64,000 nucleotides of DNA, taken from Enterobacteriaceae bacterium UBA7338. GTDB taxonomy: Bacteria; Pseudomonadota; Gammaproteobacteria; Enterobacterales; Enterobacteriaceae. The stretch is taken from positions 15,377 to 79,376 of the forward strand of contig DKPJ01000010.1 in the NCBI GenBank assembly GCA_002480085.1, in the 5' to 3' direction. The translations under genes were made by a program, and so were the position numbers. Shown here piece by piece: positions 8,971-17,652 of this stretch. Each line of letters starts with the position of its first letter. Within the stretch, counting starts at the first letter, position 1. The notes under the pieces were generated by a model. The model saw only the letters and a program-made list of their open reading frames with translations, was not told where the DNA came from and searched no databases.

Positions 8971-9002
8971 GAATGAATGCATGATTTTTTATGCATCCAT
9001 TC
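8971..9002. promoter_or_regulatory. 12-bp inverted repeat upstream of the CmoA-like gene
   Basis: GAATGAATGCAT pairs with ATGCATCCATTC around GATTTTTT, with one mismatch. It ends 24 bases before the methyltransferase start. It could be a second operator or an mRNA hairpin in the leader. Confidence 0.4.
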
Positions 9003-9026
9003 CAGATATCTTTTACTGGAGTCGTT

Positions 9027-9749
9027 ATGGGTCAGGATAAGGTGTTTGCTCTGGAGAAGAGCGCGGAAGATTTTCGTTTTGATAGCCAGGTCGCAGGTGT
9101 TTTTGACGACATGGTTGACCGCTCGGTGCCCTTCTACCAGGAGATCCAGCGCATGGTTGGCGAACTGGCGGCGGATTACGCCACCGAGGGGAGCCAGCTT
9201 TACGATCTCGGGTGTGCCACCGGTACAACGTTAGCCCTGCTGGATGGCGTGCTGCCGCAGAACGTCGCTTTTACCGGCATCGACAATTCGCCAGAGATGC
9301 TGGAGAAGTGCCGGAGCAAATTTACCCAGCTGCACTCGGCCCGCGAGACGCGTTTTCTCTGTCAGGATCTCAAAGAGAAGCTGACGTTTGATAACGCCTC
9401 AGTGGTAGCCATGATCCTGACGCTGATGTTTGTCCGCCCAATGCACCGCCGGGAGCTGCTGGTCTCTATCTACGAGGGGCTAAACCCAGGCGGGGCGCTG
9501 ATTCTGGTGGAGAAGGTGGTCTGCGAGTCGCCGGATCTGAACAGGCGCTTTATCAAGTACTACTACGATATGAAGCGCCGCCACGGCTATAGCGAGCTGG
9601 AGATCAGCCAGAAGCGTGAGGCGCTGGAGAACGTGCTGATCCCCTACAGCGAAGGCGAAAACCGGCAGATGCTTAGCGATATCGGCTTTCATAGCGTAGA
9701 GGTCTTCTTCCGCTGGTATAACTTCTGTGCAATGGTGGCCATCAAATGA
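9027..9749 (+). CDS. CmoA-like SAM-dependent methyltransferase (paralogue)
   Basis: The 240-residue product aligns along its length with CmoA, the carboxy-SAM synthase of tRNA wobble uridine modification. It has FDxxVAxVFDDMVDRSVPFY near the N-terminus, the SAM motif YDLGCATGTT, GIDNSPEML, GLNPGGALILVEK, and the GYSELEISQKR segment that CmoA uses near its carboxyl-binding arginine. The genuine cmoA normally sits beside cmoB, so this is a second copy or a specialised relative. I chose ATG 9027, which follows TGGAG, over an upstream start. Its last codons overlap the next gene (ATGA), so the two are translationally coupled. Confidence 0.8.
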   Translation: MGQDKVFALEKSAEDFRFDSQVAGVFDDMVDRSVPFYQEIQRMVGELAADYATEGSQLYDLGCATGTTLALLDGVLPQNVAFTGIDNSPEMLEKCRSKFTQLHSARETRFLCQDLKEKLTFDNASVVAMILTLMFVRPMHRRELLVSIYEGLNPGGALILVEKVVCESPDLNRRFIKYYYDMKRRHGYSELEISQKREALENVLIPYSEGENRQMLSDIGFHSVEVFFRWYNFCAMVAIK

Positions 9750-10447
9750 TAATCGCCATCGGCAACTTTCTTTTTCGTACCCGCAATGCGCTCTTCCCGT
9801 TGCTCTATCTGACGTTGTTTCTTGGTCACCAGCAGGTCAGCGAGGCCGCCGTTGCCATGCTGGTCGCGGGTGGGGTTATCGCTCTGCTTGGACAGGCGAT
9901 TCGCATTCTGACCGTGGGGCTGGACTATATCGTGCGCGGTGGCCGCCAGCGCAAGGTTTATGCCGACAGTCTGGTGCAGACCGGGCTGTTTGCCCACTGT
10001 CGCAATCCGCTCTATCTTGGCAACCTGCTGATGATTATCGGCTTCGGCGTTGCCGCCAATAATCCCTGGTATCTCGGGATTGCGATGCCGCTCTTCTTCT
10101 TCGGCTACGCCTGCATTATTGCCGCAGAGGAGCACTACCTGCTGGGGCGATTTGGCGAGCGCTACCGGCACTACTGCGCGCAGACCCCGCGCCTGCTGCC
10201 GCGCCTGGCGGGGCTGGGAGAGACGCTGCGAACCTTTGCCTTTAACTGGCGGCGGGTCATAGTGAAAGAGTACACCACCTTGTGCATGACCCTGCTGGTG
10301 CTGGTCCTGCTGGCCTCCAGAGTGTTCAACACCGATGCCGCAGACTGGTTGCTCTCCGGCGGCCTGATCCTGCTGATCCTGCTCGCCTGCCTCGCGGTGC
10401 GGATGCTGAAAAAATCGGGTCGGCTCAACGCCGGTCCGGCACGCTAA
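9746..10447 (+). CDS. Membrane isoprenylcysteine/phospholipid methyltransferase-like protein
   Basis: The 233-residue protein has about five or six hydrophobic segments. In the middle it carries the methyltransferase signature of the ICMT/PEMT group: GLFAHCRNPLYLGNLL, then EEHYLLGRFGERYRHYC. Such enzymes use SAM to methylate lipids or membrane-bound thiols and carboxylates. It overlaps the CmoA-like gene by four bases, so the two probably form one operon under the divergent MarR regulator. The substrate is unknown. A role in changing a lipid or hydrophobic toxin is only an inference. Confidence 0.75.
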   Translation: MIIAIGNFLFRTRNALFPLLYLTLFLGHQQVSEAAVAMLVAGGVIALLGQAIRILTVGLDYIVRGGRQRKVYADSLVQTGLFAHCRNPLYLGNLLMIIGFGVAANNPWYLGIAMPLFFFGYACIIAAEEHYLLGRFGERYRHYCAQTPRLLPRLAGLGETLRTFAFNWRRVIVKEYTTLCMTLLVLVLLASRVFNTDAADWLLSGGLILLILLACLAVRMLKKSGRLNAGPAR

Positions 10448-10579
10448 TGCCCCCTTTCTCTCCCCGTATTAATGTCCCCTGCTCAATAGCGTATGCAAAA
10501 AGCAGGGGTAATCCCTTTTTCACCGCCTACTATTATTTAGCGCACGTATAAAAACAACGCTATAGATGTGGAGGCAATT

Positions 10580-11251
10580 ATGAGCAATCAGAGCAATGAA
10601 GCGGACAGAGGGCCGTATGATTTCAGCGTGACCCGTCGGGTGCTGATCAAGGCCAGCGCCGCGTCTGCGGCGGCGGCGGCTATTTCACCTGGCGTTGCGC
10701 TCAGCGCCGGGGAGCCGCCGGTGACGCCACCGCCTGAAACGATGCCGGTCTCGTTTAAGGTCAACGGTGAAGTACGTCAGCTGGAGCTGGATACGCGCAC
10801 CACCCTGCTGGACGCCCTGCGTGAACATCTGCACCTCACCGGCAGCAAAAAAGGGTGCGATCACGGCCAGTGCGGAGCCTGTACCGTTATCGTTGACGGT
10901 CGCCGGCTCAACGCCTGTCTGACCCTCGCCGTCATGCACCAGGATGCCGAGATCACCACCATTGAGGGACTGGGCACCCCGGATAACCTGCACCCGATGC
11001 AGGCCGCCTTTGTGAAACACGATGGCTTTCAGTGCGGCTACTGCACGCCGGGGCAGATCTGCTCCTCGGTGGCGGTACTGAAAGAGATTGAGGCGGGCAT
11101 TCCCAGCCACGTCACGTTGGATCTGGTCTCTACGCCGCAGGCAACGCCGGAGGAGATCCGCGAGCGGATGAGCGGTAATATCTGCCGCTGCGGGGCCTAT
11201 GCCAATATCCTCGCCGCCATTGATGACGCTGCCGGAGGCCTGAAATCATGA
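10580..11251 (+). CDS. paoA: Periplasmic aldehyde oxidase, iron-sulfur subunit PaoA
   Basis: The 223-residue protein matches E. coli PaoA almost throughout. A twin-arginine signal (R19-R20, VTRRVLIKAS) exports the folded complex to the periplasm. Two [2Fe-2S] sites follow: C93, C98, C101 and C113 (KKGCDHGQCGACT...NAC) and the FQCGYCTPGQ / GNICRCGAY pair. The subunit passes electrons between the molybdenum site in PaoC and the FAD in PaoB. GGAGG lies ahead of ATG 10580. It is the first gene of a tightly packed five-gene operon. Confidence 0.95.
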   Translation: MSNQSNEADRGPYDFSVTRRVLIKASAASAAAAAISPGVALSAGEPPVTPPPETMPVSFKVNGEVRQLELDTRTTLLDALREHLHLTGSKKGCDHGQCGACTVIVDGRRLNACLTLAVMHQDAEITTIEGLGTPDNLHPMQAAFVKHDGFQCGYCTPGQICSSVAVLKEIEAGIPSHVTLDLVSTPQATPEEIRERMSGNICRCGAYANILAAIDDAAGGLKS

Positions 11252-12198
11252 AGGCCTTTACCTATGAACGCGTCAATACGCCAGCCGAAGCGGCAGCCAG
11301 CGCCGGGCGCACGCCCCACGCTAAATTTATCGCAGGCGGTACCAACCTGCTCGATCTGATGAAGCTGGAGATTGAAGCCCCGCTGCACCTTATCGATATT
11401 AACAGCCTGGCGCTGGATAAGATCGAGCCAACCGCCGACGGCGGCCTGCGCATCGGCGCGCTGGTGCGCAATACCGATCTGGCTGCCGATGAGCGTGTGC
11501 GCCGCGACTACGCCGTACTCTCCCGGGCGCTGCTGGCCGGGGCTTCCGGGCAGCTGCGTAACCAGGCCACGACGGCGGGCAATCTGCTCCAGCGTACCCG
11601 CTGCCCCTACTTCTACGACACCAACCAGCCCTGCAATAAACGCCTCCCCGGCAGCGGCTGCGCGGCGCTGGAGGGGTTCAGCCGCCAGCTTGCGGTAGTA
11701 GGCACCAGCAGAGCCTGCATCGCTACCCATCCCAGCGACATGGCCGTCGCCATGCGGCTGCTCGACGCGGTGGTAGAGACGGTGCGCCCGGATGGCCAGA
11801 CGCGGGCGATCCCGATCGCTCAATTCTACCGTGCGCCGGGCAATACGCCGCATATCGAAACGAACCTTGCTCCCGGAGAGCTGATTACCGCCGTGATCCT
11901 GCCGCCGCCGCTGGGCGGAACCCATATCTACCGTAAGGTCAGGGATCGCGCCTCCTACGCCTTCGCGCTGGTCTCCGTCGCCGCCATCGTGCAGCAGGAC
12001 GGCAGCGGCCGGGTGGCGCTGGGCGGTGTAGCACACCAGCCCTGGCGGCGGGACGATGCCGATGCGGCGATGGCTCAGGGGGCGCAGGCGGTCTATGACC
12101 GACTGTTTGCCGAGGCCCAGCCAACCCATGAAAACGCGTTTAAATTAACCCTGGCGAAGCGCACTATCGCCTCGGTGCTGGCAGAAGCGAGGGCATAA
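11248..12198 (+). CDS. paoB: Periplasmic aldehyde oxidase, FAD subunit PaoB
   Basis: The 316-residue product is a CO-dehydrogenase-flavoprotein type subunit. The FAD-binding KFIAGGTNLLDLMK lies near residue 28 and GQLRNQATTAGNLLQRTRC follows near residue 98. The cysteine-rich TRCPYFYDTNQPCNKRLPGS segment matches the extra [4Fe-4S] loop known from E. coli PaoB. It has no export signal of its own and presumably travels with PaoA. The start overlaps the paoA stop by four bases (ATGA). Confidence 0.95.
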   Translation: MKAFTYERVNTPAEAAASAGRTPHAKFIAGGTNLLDLMKLEIEAPLHLIDINSLALDKIEPTADGGLRIGALVRNTDLAADERVRRDYAVLSRALLAGASGQLRNQATTAGNLLQRTRCPYFYDTNQPCNKRLPGSGCAALEGFSRQLAVVGTSRACIATHPSDMAVAMRLLDAVVETVRPDGQTRAIPIAQFYRAPGNTPHIETNLAPGELITAVILPPPLGGTHIYRKVRDRASYAFALVSVAAIVQQDGSGRVALGGVAHQPWRRDDADAAMAQGAQAVYDRLFAEAQPTHENAFKLTLAKRTIASVLAEARA

Positions 12199-12202
12199 AA
12201 CG

Positions 12203-14401
12203 ATGAAATTTGATAATCCCGCCACGGAAAACCCTATCGACCGCATGAAGGTGGTTGGCCGTCCGCACGATCGCATCGATGGCCCCCTGAAAACCACCGG
12301 CACCGCGCACTACGCCTACGAGTGGCATGACAAAGCGCCCAACGCCGCCTACGGCTACGTAGTCGGGGCGGGGATCGCGAAGGGGCGAATTAGCAGCATC
12401 AATATTCAGGCAGCCCGCAGCGCGCCCGGCGTTCTGGCGGTGGTCACCGCCGACAACGCGGGAAAACTGGGTAAAGGCGAGAAAAATACCGCCATCCTGC
12501 TCGGCGGCCCGGCGATCCAGCACTATCACCAGGCGATTGCCGTTGTAGTGGCAGAGACCTTTGAGCAGGCGCGGGCGGCGGCGGCGCTAATCGAGGTGGA
12601 TTACCAGCGGGATCGGGGCGAATACGATTTAGCCGAAGTGAAACCCAGCGTGACCGCGCCGCAGGAGGATCAGCCCGACAGCGTCACCGGCGATTTTGCT
12701 ACCGCCTTCGCCTCTTCTCCGGTCAAGCTTGACGCAACCTATACCACGCCGGATCAGAGCCATATGGCGATGGAGCCGCACGCCTCTATGGCGGTTTGGG
12801 AGGGCGATAAGCTTACCGTCTGGACCTCTAATCAGATGGTTGACTGGTGCCGCTCCGACCTTGCGTTAACGTTGAACATTCCCAAAGAGAACATCCGCGT
12901 GCTGTCGCCCTACATTGGCGGCGGCTTTGGCGGCAAGCTGTTCGTGCGTAGCGATGCCCTGCTGGCCGCGCTGGGCGCTCGGGCGGCGAAGCGTCCGGTG
13001 AAGGTGATGCTCTCCCGACCGCTGATCCCCAACAACACCACCCACCGTCCGGCCACTATTCAGCAGGTACGCATCGGCACCGACGAGGCCGGGCATATTA
13101 CCGCCATCGCCCATGAGAGCTGGTCCGGTAACCTGCCCGAAGGCGAGCCGGAGACCGCCGTGCAGCAGACGAACTTTCTCTATGCCGGGGCGAATCGCCA
13201 CACCGGGCTACGGCTGGCGGAGCTGGATCTGCCGGAGGGCAATGCCATGCGCGCGCCGGGGGAAGCGCCAGGGATGATGGTTCTTGAGATCGCCATCGAT
13301 GAGATTGCCGAGAAGGCAGGCGTCGATCCGGTAGAGTTCCGCATCCTCAACGACACCCAGGTCGATCCCACTCACCCGGATCGCCCCTTCTCCCGCCGCC
13401 AGCTGGTGGAGTGCCTGCGTACCGGCGCTGAGCACTTTGGCTGGCAGCGCCGCAACCCGACGCCGGGCCAGATCCGCGATGGCCGCTGGCTGGTAGGCAT
13501 GGGCGTCGCCGCCGGTTTCCGTAATAACCTGGTGATGACCTCCGGGGCGCGGGTGCACCTCGATGCCCAGGGCATTCTCACCGTCGAGACCGACATGACC
13601 GATATCGGCACCGGCAGCTACACCATCATTGCCCAGACGGCAGCCGAGATGCTGGGCCTGCCGCTGGAAAAGGTGGTGGTGCAGCTGGGGGATTCAACCT
13701 TCCCGGTCTCTGCCGGATCGGGCGGCCAGTGGGGTGCCAACAGCTCCACGGCGGGGGTGTACGCGGCCTGCGTTAAGCTGCGCGAGGCGGTGGCAAACAA
13801 GCTGGGATTCGATCCGCAAAACGCGGTCTTTACCGATGGCAGGGTCATCGTGGACGGGCGCAGCGCCCCGCTCGCCGACGCCGCCGCAGCCGGGACGCTG
13901 ACGGCTGAAGACACCATCGAGTTTGCCGAGCTACAGGAGAAGTATCAGCAGTCCACCTTTGCCGGGCACTTTGTTGAGGTCGGGGTGGATATGGCTACCG
14001 GTGAGGTGCGGGTGCGCCGGATGCTGGCCGTCTGCGCCGCCGGGCGGATCCTCAACCCGAAAACGGCGCGCAGCCAGGTTATCGGGGCAATGACTATGGG
14101 TCTTGGCGCGGCGCTGATGGAGGAGCTGGCGGTGGACACCCGGCTGGGCTACTTCGTCAATCACGATCTCGCCGCCTACGAGGTGCCGGTTCATGCCGAT
14201 ATCCCCGTCCAGGAGGTGATCTTCCTTGACGATACCGATCCCGTCTCCTCGCCGATGAAGGCCAAAGGGGTCGGCGAGCTGGGGCTGTGCGGGGTAAGCG
14301 CCGCCGTTGCCAATGCGATCTATAACGCTACCGGCGTACGGGTGCGCGACTACCCTATTACGCTCGACAAGCTGCTGAGCGGCCTGCCGGAAGCCATATA
14401 G
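12203..14401 (+). CDS. paoC: Periplasmic aldehyde oxidase, molybdenum subunit PaoC
   Basis: The 732-residue catalytic subunit belongs to the xanthine oxidase family and binds molybdopterin cytosine dinucleotide. Visible motifs are IGGGFGGKLF, the glycine-rich GSGGQWGANSSTAG cofactor loop, and near the C-terminus KAKGVGELGLCG, whose glutamate is the expected catalytic base. In E. coli this enzyme oxidises a range of aromatic aldehydes to acids in the periplasm. The gene follows paoB by four bases and is of normal length. Confidence 0.95.
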   Translation: MKFDNPATENPIDRMKVVGRPHDRIDGPLKTTGTAHYAYEWHDKAPNAAYGYVVGAGIAKGRISSINIQAARSAPGVLAVVTADNAGKLGKGEKNTAILLGGPAIQHYHQAIAVVVAETFEQARAAAALIEVDYQRDRGEYDLAEVKPSVTAPQEDQPDSVTGDFATAFASSPVKLDATYTTPDQSHMAMEPHASMAVWEGDKLTVWTSNQMVDWCRSDLALTLNIPKENIRVLSPYIGGGFGGKLFVRSDALLAALGARAAKRPVKVMLSRPLIPNNTTHRPATIQQVRIGTDEAGHITAIAHESWSGNLPEGEPETAVQQTNFLYAGANRHTGLRLAELDLPEGNAMRAPGEAPGMMVLEIAIDEIAEKAGVDPVEFRILNDTQVDPTHPDRPFSRRQLVECLRTGAEHFGWQRRNPTPGQIRDGRWLVGMGVAAGFRNNLVMTSGARVHLDAQGILTVETDMTDIGTGSYTIIAQTAAEMLGLPLEKVVVQLGDSTFPVSAGSGGQWGANSSTAGVYAACVKLREAVANKLGFDPQNAVFTDGRVIVDGRSAPLADAAAAGTLTAEDTIEFAELQEKYQQSTFAGHFVEVGVDMATGEVRVRRMLAVCAAGRILNPKTARSQVIGAMTMGLGAALMEELAVDTRLGYFVNHDLAAYEVPVHADIPVQEVIFLDDTDPVSSPMKAKGVGELGLCGVSAAVANAIYNATGVRVRDYPITLDKLLSGLPEAI

Positions 14402-14410
14402 GAGACCGCT

Positions 14411-15355
14411 GTGGTGCCACACTCTGCTCAACTATTAACCGAGAGCGAACCCGCTGCGACGCCGCAGCGGGCATTTTTAACTGACGACAGCGTGGCGGTG
14501 CTGCGCTTCGCGGCCCAGGCGCTGGCCGCAGGCATGGATGCGGCGCTGATCGTTCTGACCGAGATCCGCGGCGGCGCGGCGCGTCCCTTAGGAGCGCAGA
14601 TGGCCGTACGCGAGGATGGCCTCTACTGCGGCTTCGTCTCCGGCGGCTGCGTTGAGGCCGCTGCCGCGTGGGAAGGGCTGGAGGCGATCAGATCCGGCAT
14701 GGATCGAACGGTCATCTACGGGGAGGGATCGCCGTGGTTTGATATTGTCCTGCCCTGCGGGGGCGGGATTACCCTCAGTATCCACCCGCTCCGCTCGGCG
14801 CGCCCTCTGCTAACGGTGCTGGCGGCGCTGGAGCGACGTCACTCTACGGCGCTTCGCTACCTCCCCGGTTCGCAAACGCTGCATGTCGGCACGCCTGAAG
14901 GCGAGACCGGCTGGAAGGAGGATGCGTTTGTCGTTCATTACCGCCCCACAACGCGGGTGATTATCTTTGGCCGCTCGGTGGAAGCCGACATGACGGCTAA
15001 ACTGGCCGACGCCGCGGGCTACGATGTTCACATTGACGACGGCTCCCGGCTGCGAACCACATCAGCTCTGATCGATGCTGACACGGCGGTGATCCTTCTC
15101 TGGCACGATCTTGACCGGGAGCTACCCCTGTTAAGCGCAGCCCTCGCCGCCGCGCCCTTTTACATCGGCGCGCTGGGCAGCCGCCGTACCCATGAGAAAC
15201 GGGTGCGCGCCCTGGCCGAGCGCGGGTATCATCCCGACGAGATCGCACGGATCAAAGCGCCAATCGGTATCTTTCCCCAGGCGCGGGATGCCAGCTCGCT
15301 GGCGCTGTCGATACTGGCAGACGTGGCGGCGGCGCGCAGCCGGAAGGCTGAGTGA
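14411..15355 (+). CDS. paoD: XdhC-type molybdenum cofactor insertion chaperone PaoD
   Basis: The 314-residue protein belongs to the XdhC family: an N-terminal XdhC/CoxI domain (RGGAARPLGAQMAVREDG, then GFVSGGCVEAAA) and a C-terminal Rossmann half (VIIFGRSVEADMTAKLA, YIGALGSRRTHEKR). PaoD binds the matured cytosine-dinucleotide cofactor and loads it into PaoC before Tat export. I chose GTG 14411 because AGGAG lies nine bases upstream. The gene follows paoC directly and overlaps the next gene at TGATG. Confidence 0.9.
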   Translation: MVPHSAQLLTESEPAATPQRAFLTDDSVAVLRFAAQALAAGMDAALIVLTEIRGGAARPLGAQMAVREDGLYCGFVSGGCVEAAAAWEGLEAIRSGMDRTVIYGEGSPWFDIVLPCGGGITLSIHPLRSARPLLTVLAALERRHSTALRYLPGSQTLHVGTPEGETGWKEDAFVVHYRPTTRVIIFGRSVEADMTAKLADAAGYDVHIDDGSRLRTTSALIDADTAVILLWHDLDRELPLLSAALAAAPFYIGALGSRRTHEKRVRALAERGYHPDEIARIKAPIGIFPQARDASSLALSILADVAAARSRKAE

Positions 15356-15909
15356 TGGCCGCTCTGCCTGTCGTCATTGTGCTTGCCGCCGGACGGGGCG
15401 AGCGCTTTATCGCCTCCGGGGCGACAACCCACAAGCTCGATACCCTGCTCAACGGCGTGACGGTGCTCAATCACACCCTGGCGACGGTGAACGCCTCTGG
15501 CCTGCCGTGGCATCTTGTGCGGCCGGAGGGCGGCACCGGCGGCATGGGAGAGTCCATTGCGATGGGGGTGCAGGCCACGTCAGAGGCGGCAGGCTGGCTG
15601 ATCCTGCCCGGCGATCTGCCGCTGGTCCGGGCCGCAACGCTCCAGCGCGTTGCACAGGCGCTAACGGCACAGACCGTCGTCATGCCCCGCTTTCAACAGC
15701 ATGCGGGCCATCCGGTAGGCTTTGGACGCCGCTATTTTCATGCCCTGGCTGCGCTGGTGGGCGACGTTGGCGCAGCGGCGGTTGTGCGGGAAGCCAGGGC
15801 CAGCGGCAACGTACAGGATCTGCCCGTCAACGACCACGGTATTATGCGTGATATCGATACGCTGGCCGATCTTGATTTGGCACAAGGTTTACTCTTTACC
15901 CACCTTTGA
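15355..15909 (+). CDS. MocA-like molybdenum cofactor cytidylyltransferase
   Basis: The 184-residue product has the nucleotidyltransferase signature VIVLAAGRGERF near the N-terminus, then GGTGGMGESIAMG, and WLILPGDLPLV with the metal-binding aspartate. This is the pattern of MobA/MocA enzymes. Because it ends the pao operon (overlap TGATG with paoD), it most likely makes the cytosine-dinucleotide form of the cofactor that PaoC needs. In E. coli mocA is unlinked to paoABCD. It is shorter and more divergent than E. coli MocA, so I leave the symbol blank. Confidence 0.8.
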   Translation: MAALPVVIVLAAGRGERFIASGATTHKLDTLLNGVTVLNHTLATVNASGLPWHLVRPEGGTGGMGESIAMGVQATSEAAGWLILPGDLPLVRAATLQRVAQALTAQTVVMPRFQQHAGHPVGFGRRYFHALAALVGDVGAAAVVREARASGNVQDLPVNDHGIMRDIDTLADLDLAQGLLFTHL

Positions 15910-16010
15910 AAATATATCCGCATGTGGGATGAACCAGGGCAAAAATTGTTTTAATAAGAATATACGCAAGCCAAGGTAATATTTAACAATCCCTTCCCAG
16001 CAGAAGGCGA

Positions 16011-16038
16011 TTGAATTGTTATAAACTCAATGTAGAAT
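16011..16038 (+). promoter_or_regulatory. Candidate sigma-70 promoter for the SH3/pseudokinase operon
   Basis: TTGAAT and TAGAAT are separated by 16 bases in the 210-bp gap after the pao operon. The gap is clearly richer in A and T than the flanking genes. No other gene is visible there. Confidence 0.45.
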
Positions 16039-16119
16039 CATCAGACTATGCTTAAGCTGTATTAATCCTTTAGTAGTCAGCGGCGGTCGGGTTTAATCAT
16101 TTTTTCAGGGAAAGTTATA

Positions 16120-16614
16120 ATGAAATTGCGAGGCCTGTTACTTCTCTTTATGGTCACTATCGTTGTTGGCTGTAAGGCACCCCCGCCGGCAATGACGGAC
16201 GATACGCTGGTGACCAGCCAGGTCAACGGCATTACGCTGACGCACCGCTATGCGGTTTCGCCACCTGCTACCTTTAAGCCGGTTAACGAAGCCTACCGGG
16301 CGCTCTACCCCGGCTCCATTCTCAGCACCCCCTCCTACGGCGGAAAAGTGCTCGGCCAGCTGACAAATGGCCAAACCTATACCGTTCTCGGCGAGGTGGA
16401 TGACGCCTGGCTGGCCATTGCCGAAGAGGATGATGAGCAGCTGATTGGTTACGTGCCGCCGCGCGCGCTGGTAAAAAGCGCCCTCTACGCGCAGACGTTG
16501 AAGAACGATCGCCCCCGGCCTAAACGCGCCGCGAAGAAAACCACCTGCGTGGCGGTGGACGACAGCAGCAAGGCCTGTCAAAAAGGTGACAGCGGTACCT
16601 GGATTATTGATTAA
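16120..16614 (+). CDS. SH3-domain lipoprotein
   Basis: The 164-residue protein begins with a lipoprotein signal (MKLRGLLLLFMVTIVVGC, cleavage before C18). It contains a bacterial SH3-like stretch at about residues 60-120 (GSILSTPSYGGKVLGQLTNG, then TVLGEVDDAWLAIAE and IGYVPPRALV). A basic segment and a cysteine pair follow near the C-terminus. Such domains often bind cell-wall peptides. It is the first gene of a three-gene set, 24 bases before the next. I do not recognise a named family. Confidence 0.75.
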   Translation: MKLRGLLLLFMVTIVVGCKAPPPAMTDDTLVTSQVNGITLTHRYAVSPPATFKPVNEAYRALYPGSILSTPSYGGKVLGQLTNGQTYTVLGEVDDAWLAIAEEDDEQLIGYVPPRALVKSALYAQTLKNDRPRPKRAAKKTTCVAVDDSSKACQKGDSGTWIID

Positions 16615-16638
16615 TTACTCTGGCTAACAAGGAATTTT

Positions 16639-17598
16639 ATGAAAGTCTGGCTTTCGGGTTTGGCGTTGCTTTTAGCATCCACAACCGTGTCGGCAGGGAA
16701 TTATCGTATTGCCCAATCCCCCTCTCAGAAGCTGGATGTCTGGATAGACAACGTTAATGATAAATCACCGCAAAGCTGGTGCTCCGCAAGATTACCGCTG
16801 CGCATCGTTGCCAGCGGTGATAAAACGCCCTCGATTCTGACCACCTTTATGCCACGCCTCGGCGCGCTGCTGGAGAGCCAGTGCAGCACCATCGGCCAGG
16901 TAAACTGGCAGATGGTCGATCCGGAAGGCGAACTGCTCGCCGAAGGCGTTGCCACCAAAGAGAGCGAATGGGCCGTCGTTATTACGCCGCGGGCGGCCCA
17001 ACCTGCCGCGCAGGCCACTCAGGCCCCGCAGCCCTCTCCGGCTGCCGACCGTACGCCGTGGCTTGAGTTTACCTTGCAGGATGGCTGTCACCTGCGCACC
17101 TTCTGGCAGGGTGACGCCAGCGCCTCGGCGCTGTTTATTCCGGCGAAAGCCAACGGCAAATGCGAGCGCGGCGGCTGGCTTAACGGGCGCAGCGAGGTGA
17201 TCCAGCGCGGCAGCCAGGGTGAGAAGCGCTCAACCATGACCTTTGTGCACGGTTTCCCGGTCAGCGGCCTGAGCGATAAAGCCAATGCCGATAGCCTGCT
17301 GATCACCAGCGTCAACAATGAGCGCATGGTCGTCAGCGACAGCCAGGCTCCCCAGAGCTGGCTGATCCTGCCCTACGATCCGCAGCTCAACGGCTGGAAA
17401 AACAGCGGTACGGTGGCGGTAGAGGTGTCGCGGGATCAGGCGCTGGACGATACCCGACTACAGACGCGGCTCAACGAGGTGCGGAAAGCGTGGTCCGCCT
17501 GGCTGGAGCCGGGCACCAGCCTGACGCTGCTGCTGATTGATAATCTGCACCCGCAGTTGCGGGATCCGGCAGCCGGTGCCTGGCGCACGCAAAAGTGA
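16639..17598 (+). CDS. Exported protein of unknown function with four cysteines
   Basis: The 319-residue product starts with a typical Sec signal (MKVWLSGLALLLASTTVSAG, cleavage near residue 20). Mature parts are an N-terminal domain with SWCSARLPL and ESQCSTIG, an alanine/proline-rich linker at about residues 117-137, and a C-terminal domain with DGCHLRTFW and NGKCERGGWL. Four cysteines could make two disulphides. The layout vaguely recalls VasI/TagO-type proteins associated with type VI secretion, but no such secretion genes are nearby and I would not assign that family. It is the middle gene of the operon. Confidence 0.7.
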   Translation: MKVWLSGLALLLASTTVSAGNYRIAQSPSQKLDVWIDNVNDKSPQSWCSARLPLRIVASGDKTPSILTTFMPRLGALLESQCSTIGQVNWQMVDPEGELLAEGVATKESEWAVVITPRAAQPAAQATQAPQPSPAADRTPWLEFTLQDGCHLRTFWQGDASASALFIPAKANGKCERGGWLNGRSEVIQRGSQGEKRSTMTFVHGFPVSGLSDKANADSLLITSVNNERMVVSDSQAPQSWLILPYDPQLNGWKNSGTVAVEVSRDQALDDTRLQTRLNEVRKAWSAWLEPGTSLTLLLIDNLHPQLRDPAAGAWRTQK

Positions 17599-17652
17599 TC
17601 CTGAAATACCTATTCTGAATAGCCGCCAGCTTTGAACAGAGATCCTCATATA

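Noticed and set aside
10476..10508. A terminator from CCCCTGCT/AGCAGGGG between the membrane methyltransferase and paoA
   Set aside because: The 17-base loop is large and no T run follows directly. It may be a weak structure or operator, so I did not annotate it.
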